In this document: one piece after another, positions 7,954 to 15,345 of the stretch | How positions within the stretch are numbered: position 1 is the stretch's first letter | Layout of the letters: each line of letters starts with the position of its first letter | From: Shinella sp032095155 | GTDB lineage: Bacteria; Pseudomonadota; Alphaproteobacteria; Rhizobiales; Rhizobiaceae | Reading direction: 5' to 3' | Length of the DNA stretch: 64,000 nt | NCBI RefSeq assembly: GCF_049199905.1 | Contig: NZ_JBLZPK010000060.1 | Span: forward strand, 124,001 to 188,000 | Translations under genes and position numbers: made by a program | The notes under the pieces: model-generated | The model's input: only the letters and a program-made list of their open reading frames with translations | What the model was told of the DNA's origin: nothing | The model's database searches: none

Positions 7954-8391
7954 CTCGGTATTCCCCATATCCAGGTTTCTCCGGGAACAATCCCAGAGGA
8001 CAAAGGGCAGATGCGGGCATGCGATGGAACCAGCCGGTGGAGACCCCGGAACCAAGCATGCGCATCATGCGCGATCGGTGAACAGAAGCCCGCCTAGGCT
8101 TCAATTCGCTTTGTCTGCCATTGATTGGTGGGAAAACCCGACCGCACGTCCGGCAATGAAGGTGTGCCTCTTCAGTAACCCCGGCTGTTGGAAAGCCGGC
8201 AGACACCAGAAAGGCCCGCACCGTCGTTGCTTCAAGATGTCCTCGCTCTTCCGGTTGGCCGGAGAAACGACTGGAGGGGTTAATTCCAGGTACCTTACCG
8301 AATTCCTCACCAAATCGAGGGTCGGCGGACACCCACAGGCACGTGCGACTTTGGGCAAGGGGGAGATAAGAAGAATCGCTGTCGTAATCAA
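7954..8391 (-). promoter_or_regulatory. Long 5' leader of the ornithine decarboxylase, candidate speF-type RNA element
   Basis: About 440-600 bases lie between the decarboxylase start and the LysR gene without a credible coding frame. The minus strand can form several hairpins: GAAGCC/GGCTTC at 8085-8102, a GCGCAT/ATGCGC palindrome at 8060-8072, and CTCtGGGA/TCCCgGAG at about 7978-7998, just before the ribosome site. A conserved cis-acting RNA motif named speF is known upstream of ornithine decarboxylase genes in alphaproteobacteria. Gene identity and leader length match, but I cannot align the sequence to the covariance model here, so the boundaries are provisional. Confidence 0.5.
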
Positions 8392-8473
8392 GAGGTTTTT
8401 TGCGGGCTCCTATTGAAAATATTCCCCGAACCACGACATTCGCGGAACTGGTTTTCGTTGCATTCCTTTATGC

Positions 8474-8496
8474 GCCCGGCCGTCAGGCCGCCGGGC
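8474..8496. promoter_or_regulatory. Hairpin in the lysR/odc divergent region
   Basis: A 7-bp inverted repeat (GCCCGGC / GCCGGGC) lies about 60 bases before the LysR start. Its role is unclear: it could be part of a short 5' leader or the end of an untracked transcript. Confidence 0.3.
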
Positions 8497-8553
8497 ATGC
8501 GCCGCAATCCCTGAAAAACAGGCACGCGCGACGCATCATTCAAGTGGGGACAC

Positions 8554-9459
8554 ATGGATACATTGACCCGAATCCGGGCCTTCATCGACGTCGTCGATGC
8601 CGAAGGCTTTTCCGCAGCCTCGCGCAAGACCGGCCGGTCGAAGGCGCTCCTGTCCAAATATGTGCGCGAACTCGAAGACGAACTCGGCGCGTTGCTGCTC
8701 AACCGCACCACCCGCCAGTTCTCGATGACCGAACCCGGCCACACCTACTACCGCACCGCCTCCGACATCCTGAAGGAAATCGACAATCTCGCCGATCTCG
8801 TGCGCGAGAAGAACACGGACCTGCGCGGCAAGCTGAAGGTCTCCGCCCCGCGCACCTTCGTCGATGCCGATATCGGCCAGTCGCTGATCGATTTCGGCAA
8901 GGAACATCCGGAACTGTCGCTCGAAATCGTCTCCGACGATCGCTTCGTCGATCTCGTCGAGGAAGGCTTCGATGTCGCCGTGCGCATCACGCGGCTGGAG
9001 GATTCGGCGCTGATCGCCCGCAAGATCGGCGATTTTTACCTGAAGATGTGCGTCAGCCAGGAGTTCCTCGACCGGGTCGGCCCGATCAATCACCCGAGCG
9101 ATCTCGCCCGCCTGCCCTGCATCATCGATACCAACGGCAAATCGCACAGCAACTGGCGTTTCATCGACGAGAAGGGTGCCGGTTTTTCCGTTCCCGTCAG
9201 CGGCCATATCGAGGTGAACAGCCCGACGGCAGCCGTGCGGGCGGCGGCAAGCGGCCTCGGCGTCGCGCAGGTCCCCGCCTTCATCGCCCGTTCCTGTCTC
9301 GATTCCGGCCGCATCGTCTCGATCCTCGAGGATTATCTTCCGACCGACCGCGGCATTTATGCGATCTATCCGCACCGGCGCTATCTGCCCGCGAAGGTGC
9401 GCACCTTCGTCGATTTCCTGCACGCCTGGTTCCGCCGCAATCCGGGAATTGAGGCCTGA
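8554..9459 (+). CDS. LysR-family transcriptional regulator
   Basis: This 301-residue protein has the standard LTTR layout: a winged helix-turn-helix in the first 60 residues (FIDVVDAEGFSAASRKTGRSKALLSKYVRELEDELGALLLNRTTRQ), a linker helix, and a type-2 periplasmic-binding effector domain beginning near LKVSAPRTFVDADIG. It matches the large CrgA/DmlR-like clade. It diverges from the decarboxylase leader, so it could regulate that gene, but the spacing (600 bases) makes this weak. No neighbouring enzyme indicates its ligand. Confidence 0.9.
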   Translation: MDTLTRIRAFIDVVDAEGFSAASRKTGRSKALLSKYVRELEDELGALLLNRTTRQFSMTEPGHTYYRTASDILKEIDNLADLVREKNTDLRGKLKVSAPRTFVDADIGQSLIDFGKEHPELSLEIVSDDRFVDLVEEGFDVAVRITRLEDSALIARKIGDFYLKMCVSQEFLDRVGPINHPSDLARLPCIIDTNGKSHSNWRFIDEKGAGFSVPVSGHIEVNSPTAAVRAAASGLGVAQVPAFIARSCLDSGRIVSILEDYLPTDRGIYAIYPHRRYLPAKVRTFVDFLHAWFRRNPGIEA

Positions 9460-9469
9460 CGCAAATCCA

Positions 9470-9492
9470 GCAAAAGTGTGGAGCGGTTTTGC
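9470..9492. repeat. Short AAAAGTGTG...GCGGTTTT inverted repeat
   Basis: GCAAAA and TTTTGC flank an 11-base spacer (GTGTGGAGCGG), ten bases after the LysR stop. Very similar sequences (AAAAGTGTGnAGCGGTTTT) are, as I recall, frequent between genes in Rhizobiaceae. It may act as a terminator for lysR or be part of a dispersed palindromic element. Confidence 0.45.
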
Positions 9493-9596
9493 GTCGGGAA
9501 TTGCCCCGGCAAAAAGTCCCAATTCCGACCCATTTCGGCTCCATTCAAACGGTCGATTCCGACGCCCGCTTCCGCGCTGCAAGAGGCTTGAAACTG

Positions 9597-10238
9597 ATGC
9601 GATACCTCCCTCTTCTCGCCGCGGGCGCAGCCCTCCTTGCCCCGGCCGCAGCACTTGCCCATCCGCATATCTTTGCGGAGGCGCGGCTGGAGGTGGTGGC
9701 CGGCGATGACGGCATGATCAGCGAATTGCGCAATGTCTGGCGCTTCGACGAGATGTTTTCGGCAAGCGTCGTGATGGACTTCGACAAGAACAGCAATGCT
9801 GAGCTCGACCCCGACGAACTGGCCGAGGTCGGCAAGACGGTGCTCGAGTCGCTGGAGGAGTTCAGCTACTACACGACGATCACCGAGGACGGCCGAACCA
9901 TCAAGGTCGCAAAGCCCGACGTGATCAATGTCGACTACAAGGACGGCCAGCTCCTGATGTTCTTCACCGTGAAACCCGGTGAAGTCATGCCGCTCAAGGG
10001 CACGCTCACCTTCGGCGTCTATGACCCAACCATGTATGCCTCGATGGATTTTTCCTCGGATGACGACCTCGTCGCCGTCGGCGACAAGTTCGCCGCCTGC
10101 AAACATGCCGTCGTGCGGCCCGATGCGGACGAGGTGCTGGCGCAGAACCAGGACAAGCTGACCGACGCCTTCTTCAACGACCCGACCGGCACCGACATGA
10201 CGAAACTCTTCGCCACCCGCCTGGAAGTGACATGCTGA
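9597..10238 (+). CDS. DUF1007 periplasmic protein of the Ni/Co export pair
   Basis: This 213-residue protein has a signal peptide (MRYLPLLAAGAALLAPAAALA, cleaved before HPHIFAEARLEVV). The HPHxF start of the mature protein is the hallmark of DUF1007 and can coordinate metal at the new N terminus. An internal DFDKNSNAELDPDEL segment resembles an EF-hand-type acidic loop. ATG 9597 is used because it opens the signal peptide. The next gene overlaps it by 7 bases. DUF1007 proteins regularly pair with NicO/RcnA transporters and are thought to assist metal binding in the periplasm. The precise role is unproved. Confidence 0.86.
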   Translation: MRYLPLLAAGAALLAPAAALAHPHIFAEARLEVVAGDDGMISELRNVWRFDEMFSASVVMDFDKNSNAELDPDELAEVGKTVLESLEEFSYYTTITEDGRTIKVAKPDVINVDYKDGQLLMFFTVKPGEVMPLKGTLTFGVYDPTMYASMDFSSDDDLVAVGDKFAACKHAVVRPDADEVLAQNQDKLTDAFFNDPTGTDMTKLFATRLEVTC

Positions 10239-11251
10239 GCCGCGGCCGCACGCTCGCCCTTCTCACGCTGGCTGCCACCGTCGTAGCAACCGCCGGCCTC
10301 GCGCATGCCGCCTCGCCGCTCGGCATCGGCTCGGCCGAGCCGGGTTTCAACACCACGGGCACGTTCGGCAGCCTGTTCGGCTGGATCAATGCGCAGCAGC
10401 AGGGTTTCTACCGCCTGATGACGGGCGCGCTGAAGGACATGCGCGAAAACCCATGGGCGGCCTCGACGCTGGTCGGCCTCTCCTTCGCCTATGGCGTCTT
10501 CCATGCCGCCGGCCCCGGCCACGGCAAGGCAGTCATCTCCTCCTATATGCTGGCAAACGAGGTGGAGCTGAAGCGCGGTGTGCTCCTATCCTTCCTGTCC
10601 TCTCTCCTGCAAGGCGTGGTCGCCATCCTGCTGGTCGGCGCGGCCTATCTCTTCCTGCGCGGCACCACGGTCTCGATGACGGACGCCACCCGCGCGCTCG
10701 AAACCGGCAGCTACGCCCTCATCGCCCTCTTCGGCGCCTGGCTGCTTTTCAAGAAGCTGCGGCCGTCCGCGCGCCGTGCCTCCGCCCTTGGTGCGCAGGC
10801 TGTGGAGGTGCATGGCACACATGAGCACCACGACCACGGTCACCACCACCATCATCATCATCACGCCGGAGAAATCTGCTCGACCTGCGGCCATGCGCAC
10901 GCGCCGGATCCGTCGCTGCTGAAGGGCGAACGCTTTGCGCTCCGCGAGGCTTGGTCAGCCATCGTCGCCGTGGGGCTTCGCCCGTGCTCCGGTGCACTGA
11001 TCGTGTTGAGCTTCGCGCTGCTCAACGGCCTCTATTTCGGGGGTGTGCTTGCCGTACTCGCCATGTCGATCGGGACGGCGATCACCGTCTCGACGCTGGC
11101 CACGCTGGCCGTCACCGCCAAGGGGGCAGCGCTGCGCTTTGCCGGCAACGGCTCGGCCGCCGCCCGCATCGGCACCGCCATCGAAATCGGCGGCGCTCTC
11201 ATGGTGATGATCCTGGGACTCTTACTGCTCGGCGCTTCGTTACAGGCTTAA
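10232..11251 (+). CDS. NicO/RcnA-type nickel/cobalt transporter
   Basis: This 339-residue inner-membrane protein has about six transmembrane segments and the family signature HAAGPGHGKAVISSYMLA near residue 92. A second GLRPCSGALIVLSFAL signature lies near residue 250. Between them is a cytosolic His-rich loop (residues ~192-212: HEHHDHGHHHHHHHH, then CSTCGHAH). An N-terminal hydrophobic stretch ending in AHA resembles a signal segment. RcnA-like proteins export Ni2+ and Co2+. Overlap with DUF1007 indicates one transcript. The stop overlaps the stop of the convergent small membrane protein. No cobalamin riboswitch or RcnR gene is adjacent. Confidence 0.88.
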   Translation: MLSRGRTLALLTLAATVVATAGLAHAASPLGIGSAEPGFNTTGTFGSLFGWINAQQQGFYRLMTGALKDMRENPWAASTLVGLSFAYGVFHAAGPGHGKAVISSYMLANEVELKRGVLLSFLSSLLQGVVAILLVGAAYLFLRGTTVSMTDATRALETGSYALIALFGAWLLFKKLRPSARRASALGAQAVEVHGTHEHHDHGHHHHHHHHAGEICSTCGHAHAPDPSLLKGERFALREAWSAIVAVGLRPCSGALIVLSFALLNGLYFGGVLAVLAMSIGTAITVSTLATLAVTAKGAALRFAGNGSAAARIGTAIEIGGALMVMILGLLLLGASLQA

Positions 11252-11460
11252 TTGCCGCGATTGCGCTGATAGCGGGCGCGCAGCCAGAAGAGCAGGAAGA
11301 AGCCGAGCACGATCAGCGTGCCGAAGACGCCGGCAAGCAACGGCGAAAAGCCGCCGATGGCGATCATCACCCGCGGCAGGAAGTAGAACACCACGCCCGT
11401 GCCGATGAGGATGATGAGCGCCGCAAGCGCCGCGGACTTTCCCTTGCCGTCCTCGCTCAT
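11248..11460 (-). CDS. Small two-helix membrane protein
   Basis: This 70-residue protein starts MSEDGKGKSAA and has two hydrophobic helices (ALAALIILIGTGVVFYFLP and FSPLLAGVFGTLIVLGFFLLFWL) followed by a basic tail (RARYQRNRGN). Its ATG overlaps the TGA of the upstream GNAT gene (ATGA), so the two are translationally coupled. It overlaps the convergent Ni/Co transporter stop by a few bases. I do not recognise a family. Confidence 0.72.
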   Translation of the reverse strand: MSEDGKGKSAALAALIILIGTGVVFYFLPRVMIAIGGFSPLLAGVFGTLIVLGFFLLFWLRARYQRNRGN

Positions 11461-12149
11461 GCCGCATCCGCCTTGGCGATCTCGGCGCGAATGTCTTCGA
11501 GCTTGCGTTTCTGCTGCCCGTCCGCGTCGAAATTCTCCGGCGACAGCCAGAGATCGAAGGCCTTGGCGATGACAGGCCATTCGCCGTCGATGATCGAGAA
11601 CCAGGCCGTATCGCGGTTTTCGCCCTTCGACAGCATATGCTGGCGGAAGACGCCTTCGAAGCTGAAGCCGAGGCGGGTGGCGGTGCGCTTGCTCGGCTCA
11701 TTGCCGTTGTGGCATTTCCACTCGTAGCGGCGGTAACCCAAGTCCTCGAACATGTGCTTGGCGAGCAGATACTGCGCCTCGGTGGAAAGCGGCGAACGCG
11801 ACATGCCGCCGCCATGGGCGATGCCGCCGATTTCGACGACGCCGTTCGCCGGGTCCGGCCGCATGTAATGCGCCATGCCGACAGGCTTGCCGCTCGCCTT
11901 GTCGACGATCACTTCGCGCACCCAGCCGGACGTGATGACCGCTTCCGACCAGGCATCGAAACCCTCGATGCCGGTAAAATCGGCCTGGGCGAAATAGCGC
12001 AGCAGCGGATTGATCTGCATGCCGCCGAAGGTGTCCCAGAGTGCCTGAAGATGCTTGGCACGATCATAGGGCTCAAGGCGCACATAACGGCCTTCGAGCG
12101 TCACGGGTGCCGGCGGCGGGCAACCCTTCCAGTCCTTGAGATCGCGCAT
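11457..12149 (-). CDS. GNAT-family acetyltransferase (RimJ/RimL-like)
   Basis: This 230-residue protein resembles RimJ/RimL-type acetyltransferases: VTLEGRYVRLEPYDRAKH at the N terminus, GMAHYMRPDPANGVVEIGGIAHG in the core, and YEWKCHNGNEPSKRTATRLGFSFEGVFRQHM at the C terminus, which is the cofactor-contacting region with the typical NxxS/A pattern. The start at 12149 has GGAG 8 bases upstream; the longer frame to 12479 is a shadow of the DUF533 gene. It is coupled to the small membrane protein. The substrate is unknown; the subfamily modifies protein N termini, amino acids or antibiotics. Confidence 0.86.
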   Translation of the reverse strand: MRDLKDWKGCPPPAPVTLEGRYVRLEPYDRAKHLQALWDTFGGMQINPLLRYFAQADFTGIEGFDAWSEAVITSGWVREVIVDKASGKPVGMAHYMRPDPANGVVEIGGIAHGGGMSRSPLSTEAQYLLAKHMFEDLGYRRYEWKCHNGNEPSKRTATRLGFSFEGVFRQHMLSKGENRDTAWFSIIDGEWPVIAKAFDLWLSPENFDADGQQKRKLEDIRAEIAKADAA

Positions 12150-12216
12150 CAGAATTCTCCTTCGGTCGTGCCGAAGGGATAGAACAGCGGGCGGCGTGAA
12201 GCAATGTGGAAAGCAG

Positions 12217-12239
12217 GGAGCGGCGTTCAGCCGCTCCCG
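12217..12239 (-). terminator. Hairpin terminator after the DUF533 gene
   Basis: A perfect 9-bp stem (GGGAGCGGC / GCCGCTCCC) with loop GTTCA lies directly after the DUF533 stop on the minus strand, followed by a short T-containing tract. Confidence 0.65.
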
Positions 12240-12246
12240 GCAAAAC

Positions 12247-12939
12247 TTAAACGGTGGCGGCAGAAACCGTCGCCTCGATATGACCGACCAGCGCATCGGC
12301 AAGGCCGAGGCGGCCGGCGAGCAGGTCGAGGTAGCCGCGCTCGGCACGCGTCTTCGGCTCGATGGCGAGGCGCGAGGCCGTGTAGAGCTCGACACGGTGT
12401 TCCTCGGTCGTCGCGGCCGCGACGATCGCATCGAGATCGATCGGGTTGGCGAGCTCGTCTTCGAGGAACTTCGCGGCATCCTCGCCGAGGCCGGAAACCT
12501 TCAGCTTGTCCATGATGCGGGCGCGCTCGGCATCGTCGATATGGCCATCGGCGCGCGAGGCGGCGATCATGGCGCGCACGAGGATCAGCGCGAAGTCGGT
12601 GCTGACGGCCTCGGGATGAAAGCCGGAATCGGTCGGCGGCGGCAGAAGCTCGGGCGTGCCGGCCTGCGTCGTCTCGACCGGATCCTGACCCGCCTTGTAA
12701 TTCTTATAGGCCTGGTAGCCGAGGCCGGCGATCGCCGCGAGGCTGCCGAGCTTCAGCGCGGAGCCCGCAACCTGACGGCCGGTGCCCGTGCCAAGCAGCA
12801 CGCCGGCAATGGCAATCGAGGCAAGCGGATTGTCCTTGGCAAGCTGGGTGACCTGGCCGGCGCGGTCGCGCACGGATCCCCCGGCACCGGGCACCTGCGA
12901 ACCGAGGAACTGGTCAAGCAACTTCTTGGCGTCAAACAT
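12247..12939 (-). CDS. DUF533 / YebE-like protein with TerB-type domain
   Basis: This 230-residue protein starts MFDAKKLLDQFLGSQVPG. A Gly/Ala-rich membrane-interacting segment follows (NPLASIAIAGVLLGTGTGRQVAGSALKLGSLAAIAGLGYQAYKNY, residues ~40-80), then a linker. The C-terminal all-helical TerB-like domain has the acidic signature ALILVRAMIAASRADGHIDDAERARIMDKL. This matches DUF533/YebE inner-membrane-associated proteins, often linked to envelope stress but without a known reaction. It is monocistronic with its own terminator. Confidence 0.86.
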   Translation of the reverse strand: MFDAKKLLDQFLGSQVPGAGGSVRDRAGQVTQLAKDNPLASIAIAGVLLGTGTGRQVAGSALKLGSLAAIAGLGYQAYKNYKAGQDPVETTQAGTPELLPPPTDSGFHPEAVSTDFALILVRAMIAASRADGHIDDAERARIMDKLKVSGLGEDAAKFLEDELANPIDLDAIVAAATTEEHRVELYTASRLAIEPKTRAERGYLDLLAGRLGLADALVGHIEATVSAATV

Positions 12940-13012
12940 AGGGAGCGTCTCCGTTTCTCCTGCCTAGTGCAAAGGCAAGATAGGAATGCGCGCGCCCGAT
13001 TACAAACGCATA

Positions 13013-13035
13013 ACGGGCGACCGAAGGCCGCCCGT
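13013..13035 (-). terminator. Hairpin terminator after eda
   Basis: A 7-bp stem (ACGGGCG / CGCCCGT) with a 9-base loop sits about 22 bases after the aldolase stop, followed on the minus strand by a T-rich stretch (TTATGCGTTTGT). Confidence 0.55.
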
Positions 13036-13057
13036 CTGCAAATCCGTTGAACCTTGT

Positions 13058-13696
13058 TCAGCCCTTGAGCGCGGCTGCTTCGGCGGCGAGCTTCTCGATG
13101 CCCGCCCAGTCACCCTTGGCGACGAGGTCCTTCGGCGCGACCCAGGAGCCGCCGACGCAAACGACGTTCGGCAGTGAAAGGTAGTCGCGGGCATTCGAGA
13201 GCGAGATGCCGCCGGTCGGGCAGAACAGCGTGCCGGCGAGCGGCGAGGACAGCGACTTCAGGTAGGCAGCGCCGCCGGCCTGCTCGGCCGGGAAGAATTT
13301 CAGCACCTGATAGCCCTCTTCGCGCAGGCCCATGACTTCGCTGGCGGTCGCCGCACCCGGCAGCAGCGGAATGTCGGAATCGGCAGCGGCGTCGATCAGC
13401 TCCTGCGTCGTGCCGGGGCTGACGATGAACTGCGAGCCGGCCTCGACGGCGGCTTCGAACTGCGCGGCATTGAGGATCGTGCCCGCGCCGGCGACGGCAC
13501 CCTCGACCTCGTTGGCGACCGCACGGATCGCTTCGAGAGCGGCCGGTGTGCGCAGCGTGATTTCGATCGCCTTGAGGCCGCCCGCGACCAACGCTCGCGC
13601 CAACGGCACGGCCGTCTTGAGGTCATCGATAACCAGCACCGGCACTACCGGCTGCAGCTTCAGGACGGACAGGAGCTTGGCGTTCTTCTCGCTCAT
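13058..13696 (-). CDS. eda: KDPG/KHG aldolase (Entner-Doudoroff)
   Basis: This 212-residue class I aldolase cleaves 2-keto-3-deoxy-6-phosphogluconate to pyruvate and glyceraldehyde-3-phosphate, the last step of the Entner-Doudoroff pathway that dominates sugar catabolism in rhizobia. The Schiff-base lysine is K133 in VLKFFPAE and the catalytic Glu is E45 in AIEITLRT. The GAGTIL and CPTGGI phosphate-site motifs are intact. Length is typical. Edd and zwf are not adjacent. The divergent intergenic region holds a dyad at 13727-13761. Confidence 0.95.
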   Translation of the reverse strand: MSEKNAKLLSVLKLQPVVPVLVIDDLKTAVPLARALVAGGLKAIEITLRTPAALEAIRAVANEVEGAVAGAGTILNAAQFEAAVEAGSQFIVSPGTTQELIDAAADSDIPLLPGAATASEVMGLREEGYQVLKFFPAEQAGGAAYLKSLSSPLAGTLFCPTGGISLSNARDYLSLPNVVCVGGSWVAPKDLVAKGDWAGIEKLAAEAAALKG

Positions 13697-13726
13697 GGCA
13701 TGGACCTTTTAAAACGATTGAATTTT

Positions 13727-13761
13727 GCTCGACATAGCGCGTCTGCGACCTTGTGTCGAGC
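13727..13761. promoter_or_regulatory. Dyad symmetry between eda and the CYTH gene
   Basis: Perfect 8-base arms GCTCGACA and TGTCGAGC are separated by 19 bases, 31-65 bases upstream of the eda start. It could be a regulator site for eda or a hairpin. It matches no HexR-type consensus that I recognise. Confidence 0.35.
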
Positions 13762-13851
13762 CTTAAGCCTGATTCATGGACTTGTCATGACACACGTATC
13801 GTGTAGTCTTCGCTCGCCCAAGCCCATCTCAGAGACAGCGAAAGCAAGCCT

Positions 13852-14337
13852 ATGGCTAAAGAGATCGAGCGGAAGTTCCTGGTGTCGGGCCAGCGATGGC
13901 GCACCTTCGCAAACGAAGGCGTCGCGATAAGGCAAGCCTATATCGTGGCCCAGGACGATCGGTCGCTGCGCGTTCGCATCTATGGCGACGGGCGTGCCCG
14001 CCTCACGATCAAAGTCGGCCATACAGCCCTCGTCCGCGACGAATATGAAGTCGAGATCAGCCGCGAAGAGGCCGAGGACATGCTGCGCCACACTGTCGGC
14101 ACCATCATCGAGAAGGTGCGCTACAAGGTGCCGCATGAAGGCTATGTCTGGGAGGTCGATGTCTATAGCGGCGCCCATCGCGGCCTTGTCATTGCCGAAG
14201 TAGAGCTTTCCTCGATCCACGACGATCCGCAGCTGCCGAACTGGGTTGGCCGCGAAGTCACGGGCGAAAGCCAGTATTCCAACCAGTCAATGGCGCTCGG
14301 CGCGAGCGATGGCGCCCACCTGCATCAACTGGCATAA
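13852..14337 (+). CDS. CYTH-domain phosphohydrolase (triphosphatase-like)
   Basis: This 161-residue protein consists of one CYTH domain. It opens with the signature EIERKFLV (residues 4-11). The tunnel residues of the beta-barrel are visible: SLRVRIYGDGRARLTIK, EYEVEIS, IIEKVRYKVP, WEVDVYSG and LVIAEVELSS. Short bacterial CYTH proteins of this type act mostly as inorganic triphosphatases that need Mg2+, and less often as class IV adenylate cyclases. The product cannot be told from sequence. No CHAD domain is fused or adjacent. Confidence 0.9.
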   Translation: MAKEIERKFLVSGQRWRTFANEGVAIRQAYIVAQDDRSLRVRIYGDGRARLTIKVGHTALVRDEYEVEISREEAEDMLRHTVGTIIEKVRYKVPHEGYVWEVDVYSGAHRGLVIAEVELSSIHDDPQLPNWVGREVTGESQYSNQSMALGASDGAHLHQLA

Positions 14338-14397
14338 CTATAGCGCGCTTTTGCGCCGCATTGCCTGAAAAGCGCGAAAGCTGTATGTGGCGGCCCC

Positions 14398-15345
14398 ATG
14401 ACAGACATCGCACACGAGATTTCTTCGCAGCCGGCGAATGACGGCTTCCTGGTTGCCGCGCTCTACCATTTCGTCTCGGTTCCGCGCTTTGCGGAGCTGC
14501 GCGATCCCTTGCAGGCGCTTTGCGAGGAAAACGGCGTGCGCGGCACGCTGCTGCTCGCCCATGAAGGCATCAACGGCACGATCGCCGGCCCGGCCGCCGG
14601 CATCCGCACCGTCTTGTCCTTCCTGCGCAACCAGCCGGAATTTTCCGGCCTGGAGCACAAGGAAAGCCATGCCAGCGCCATGCCCTTCCTGCGCATGAAG
14701 GTGCGGCTCAAGAAGGAGATCGTCACCATGGGCGTCGAGGATATCGACCCCACGCGCTCCGTCGGCACCTATGTCGACCCGCGCGACTGGAACGCGCTGA
14801 TTTCCGATCCCGATACGATCGTCATCGATACCCGCAACGACTACGAGACGGCGATCGGCATCTTCAAGGGTGCGGTCGATCCGAACACCAAGACCTTCCG
14901 CGAGTTTCCGGACTGGGTGCGCAACAATACCGGCCTTCACAACAAGCCGAAGATCGCCATGTATTGCACCGGCGGCATCCGCTGCGAGAAGGCGACTGCC
15001 TTCATGAAGCAAGAAGGTTTCGAGGAGGTCTATCACCTCAAGGGCGGCATCCTGAAATATCTCGAGGAGGTGCCGCCGGAGGAAAGCCTCTGGGAAGGCG
15101 CCTGCTTCGTCTTCGACGAACGCGTCTCTGTGCTGCATGGCCTGGAAGAAGGCGATCTCAAACTCTGCCGCGCCTGCCGCCATCCGCTGACAGCGGAAGA
15201 GATCGCGTCCCCGCTCTACGAGGCGGGCGTATCCTGCGCGCATTGCCATGGAACCCGCAGCGAAGAGGACCGCATGCGCTTTCGCCAGCGGCAGAAGCAG
15301 ATGGATCTGGCAAAACAGCGCGGTGAACGCCACCTCGGCAAGTGA
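14398..15345 (+). CDS. trhO: tRNA uridine(34) hydroxylase (rhodanese-like)
   Basis: This 315-residue member of the YceA/TrhO family hydroxylates U34 of certain tRNAs on the way to 5-methoxyuridine derivatives. The N-terminal acylphosphatase-like region (residues 17-105) contains LLLAHEGINGTIAG. The rhodanese domain follows, with active-site C190 in MYCTGGIRCEKAT and the family motif PNTKTFREFPDWV. A C-terminal Cys pair motif (LCRACRHPLT, VSCAHCHG) is typical. The stop abuts the stop of the convergent GGDEF-EAL gene with no gap. Confidence 0.93.
   Translation: MTDIAHEISSQPANDGFLVAALYHFVSVPRFAELRDPLQALCEENGVRGTLLLAHEGINGTIAGPAAGIRTVLSFLRNQPEFSGLEHKESHASAMPFLRMKVRLKKEIVTMGVEDIDPTRSVGTYVDPRDWNALISDPDTIVIDTRNDYETAIGIFKGAVDPNTKTFREFPDWVRNNTGLHNKPKIAMYCTGGIRCEKATAFMKQEGFEEVYHLKGGILKYLEEVPPEESLWEGACFVFDERVSVLHGLEEGDLKLCRACRHPLTAEEIASPLYEAGVSCAHCHGTRSEEDRMRFRQRQKQMDLAKQRGERHLGK

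Noticed and set aside
5839..8097. A 752-codon plus-strand frame opposite the GNAT and decarboxylase genes.
   Set aside because: Antisense shadow of two genes with recognised catalytic motifs.
8101..8391. A 96-codon minus-strand frame in the decarboxylase leader, considered as a leader peptide or small gene.
   Set aside because: No ribosome site, no recognisable domain, and the start codon is arbitrary; the region is better read as a structured leader.
9460..9596. Possible cobalamin riboswitch before the Ni/Co exporter pair.
   Set aside because: The gap is too short and lacks the B12-box consensus; only a short inverted repeat is present.
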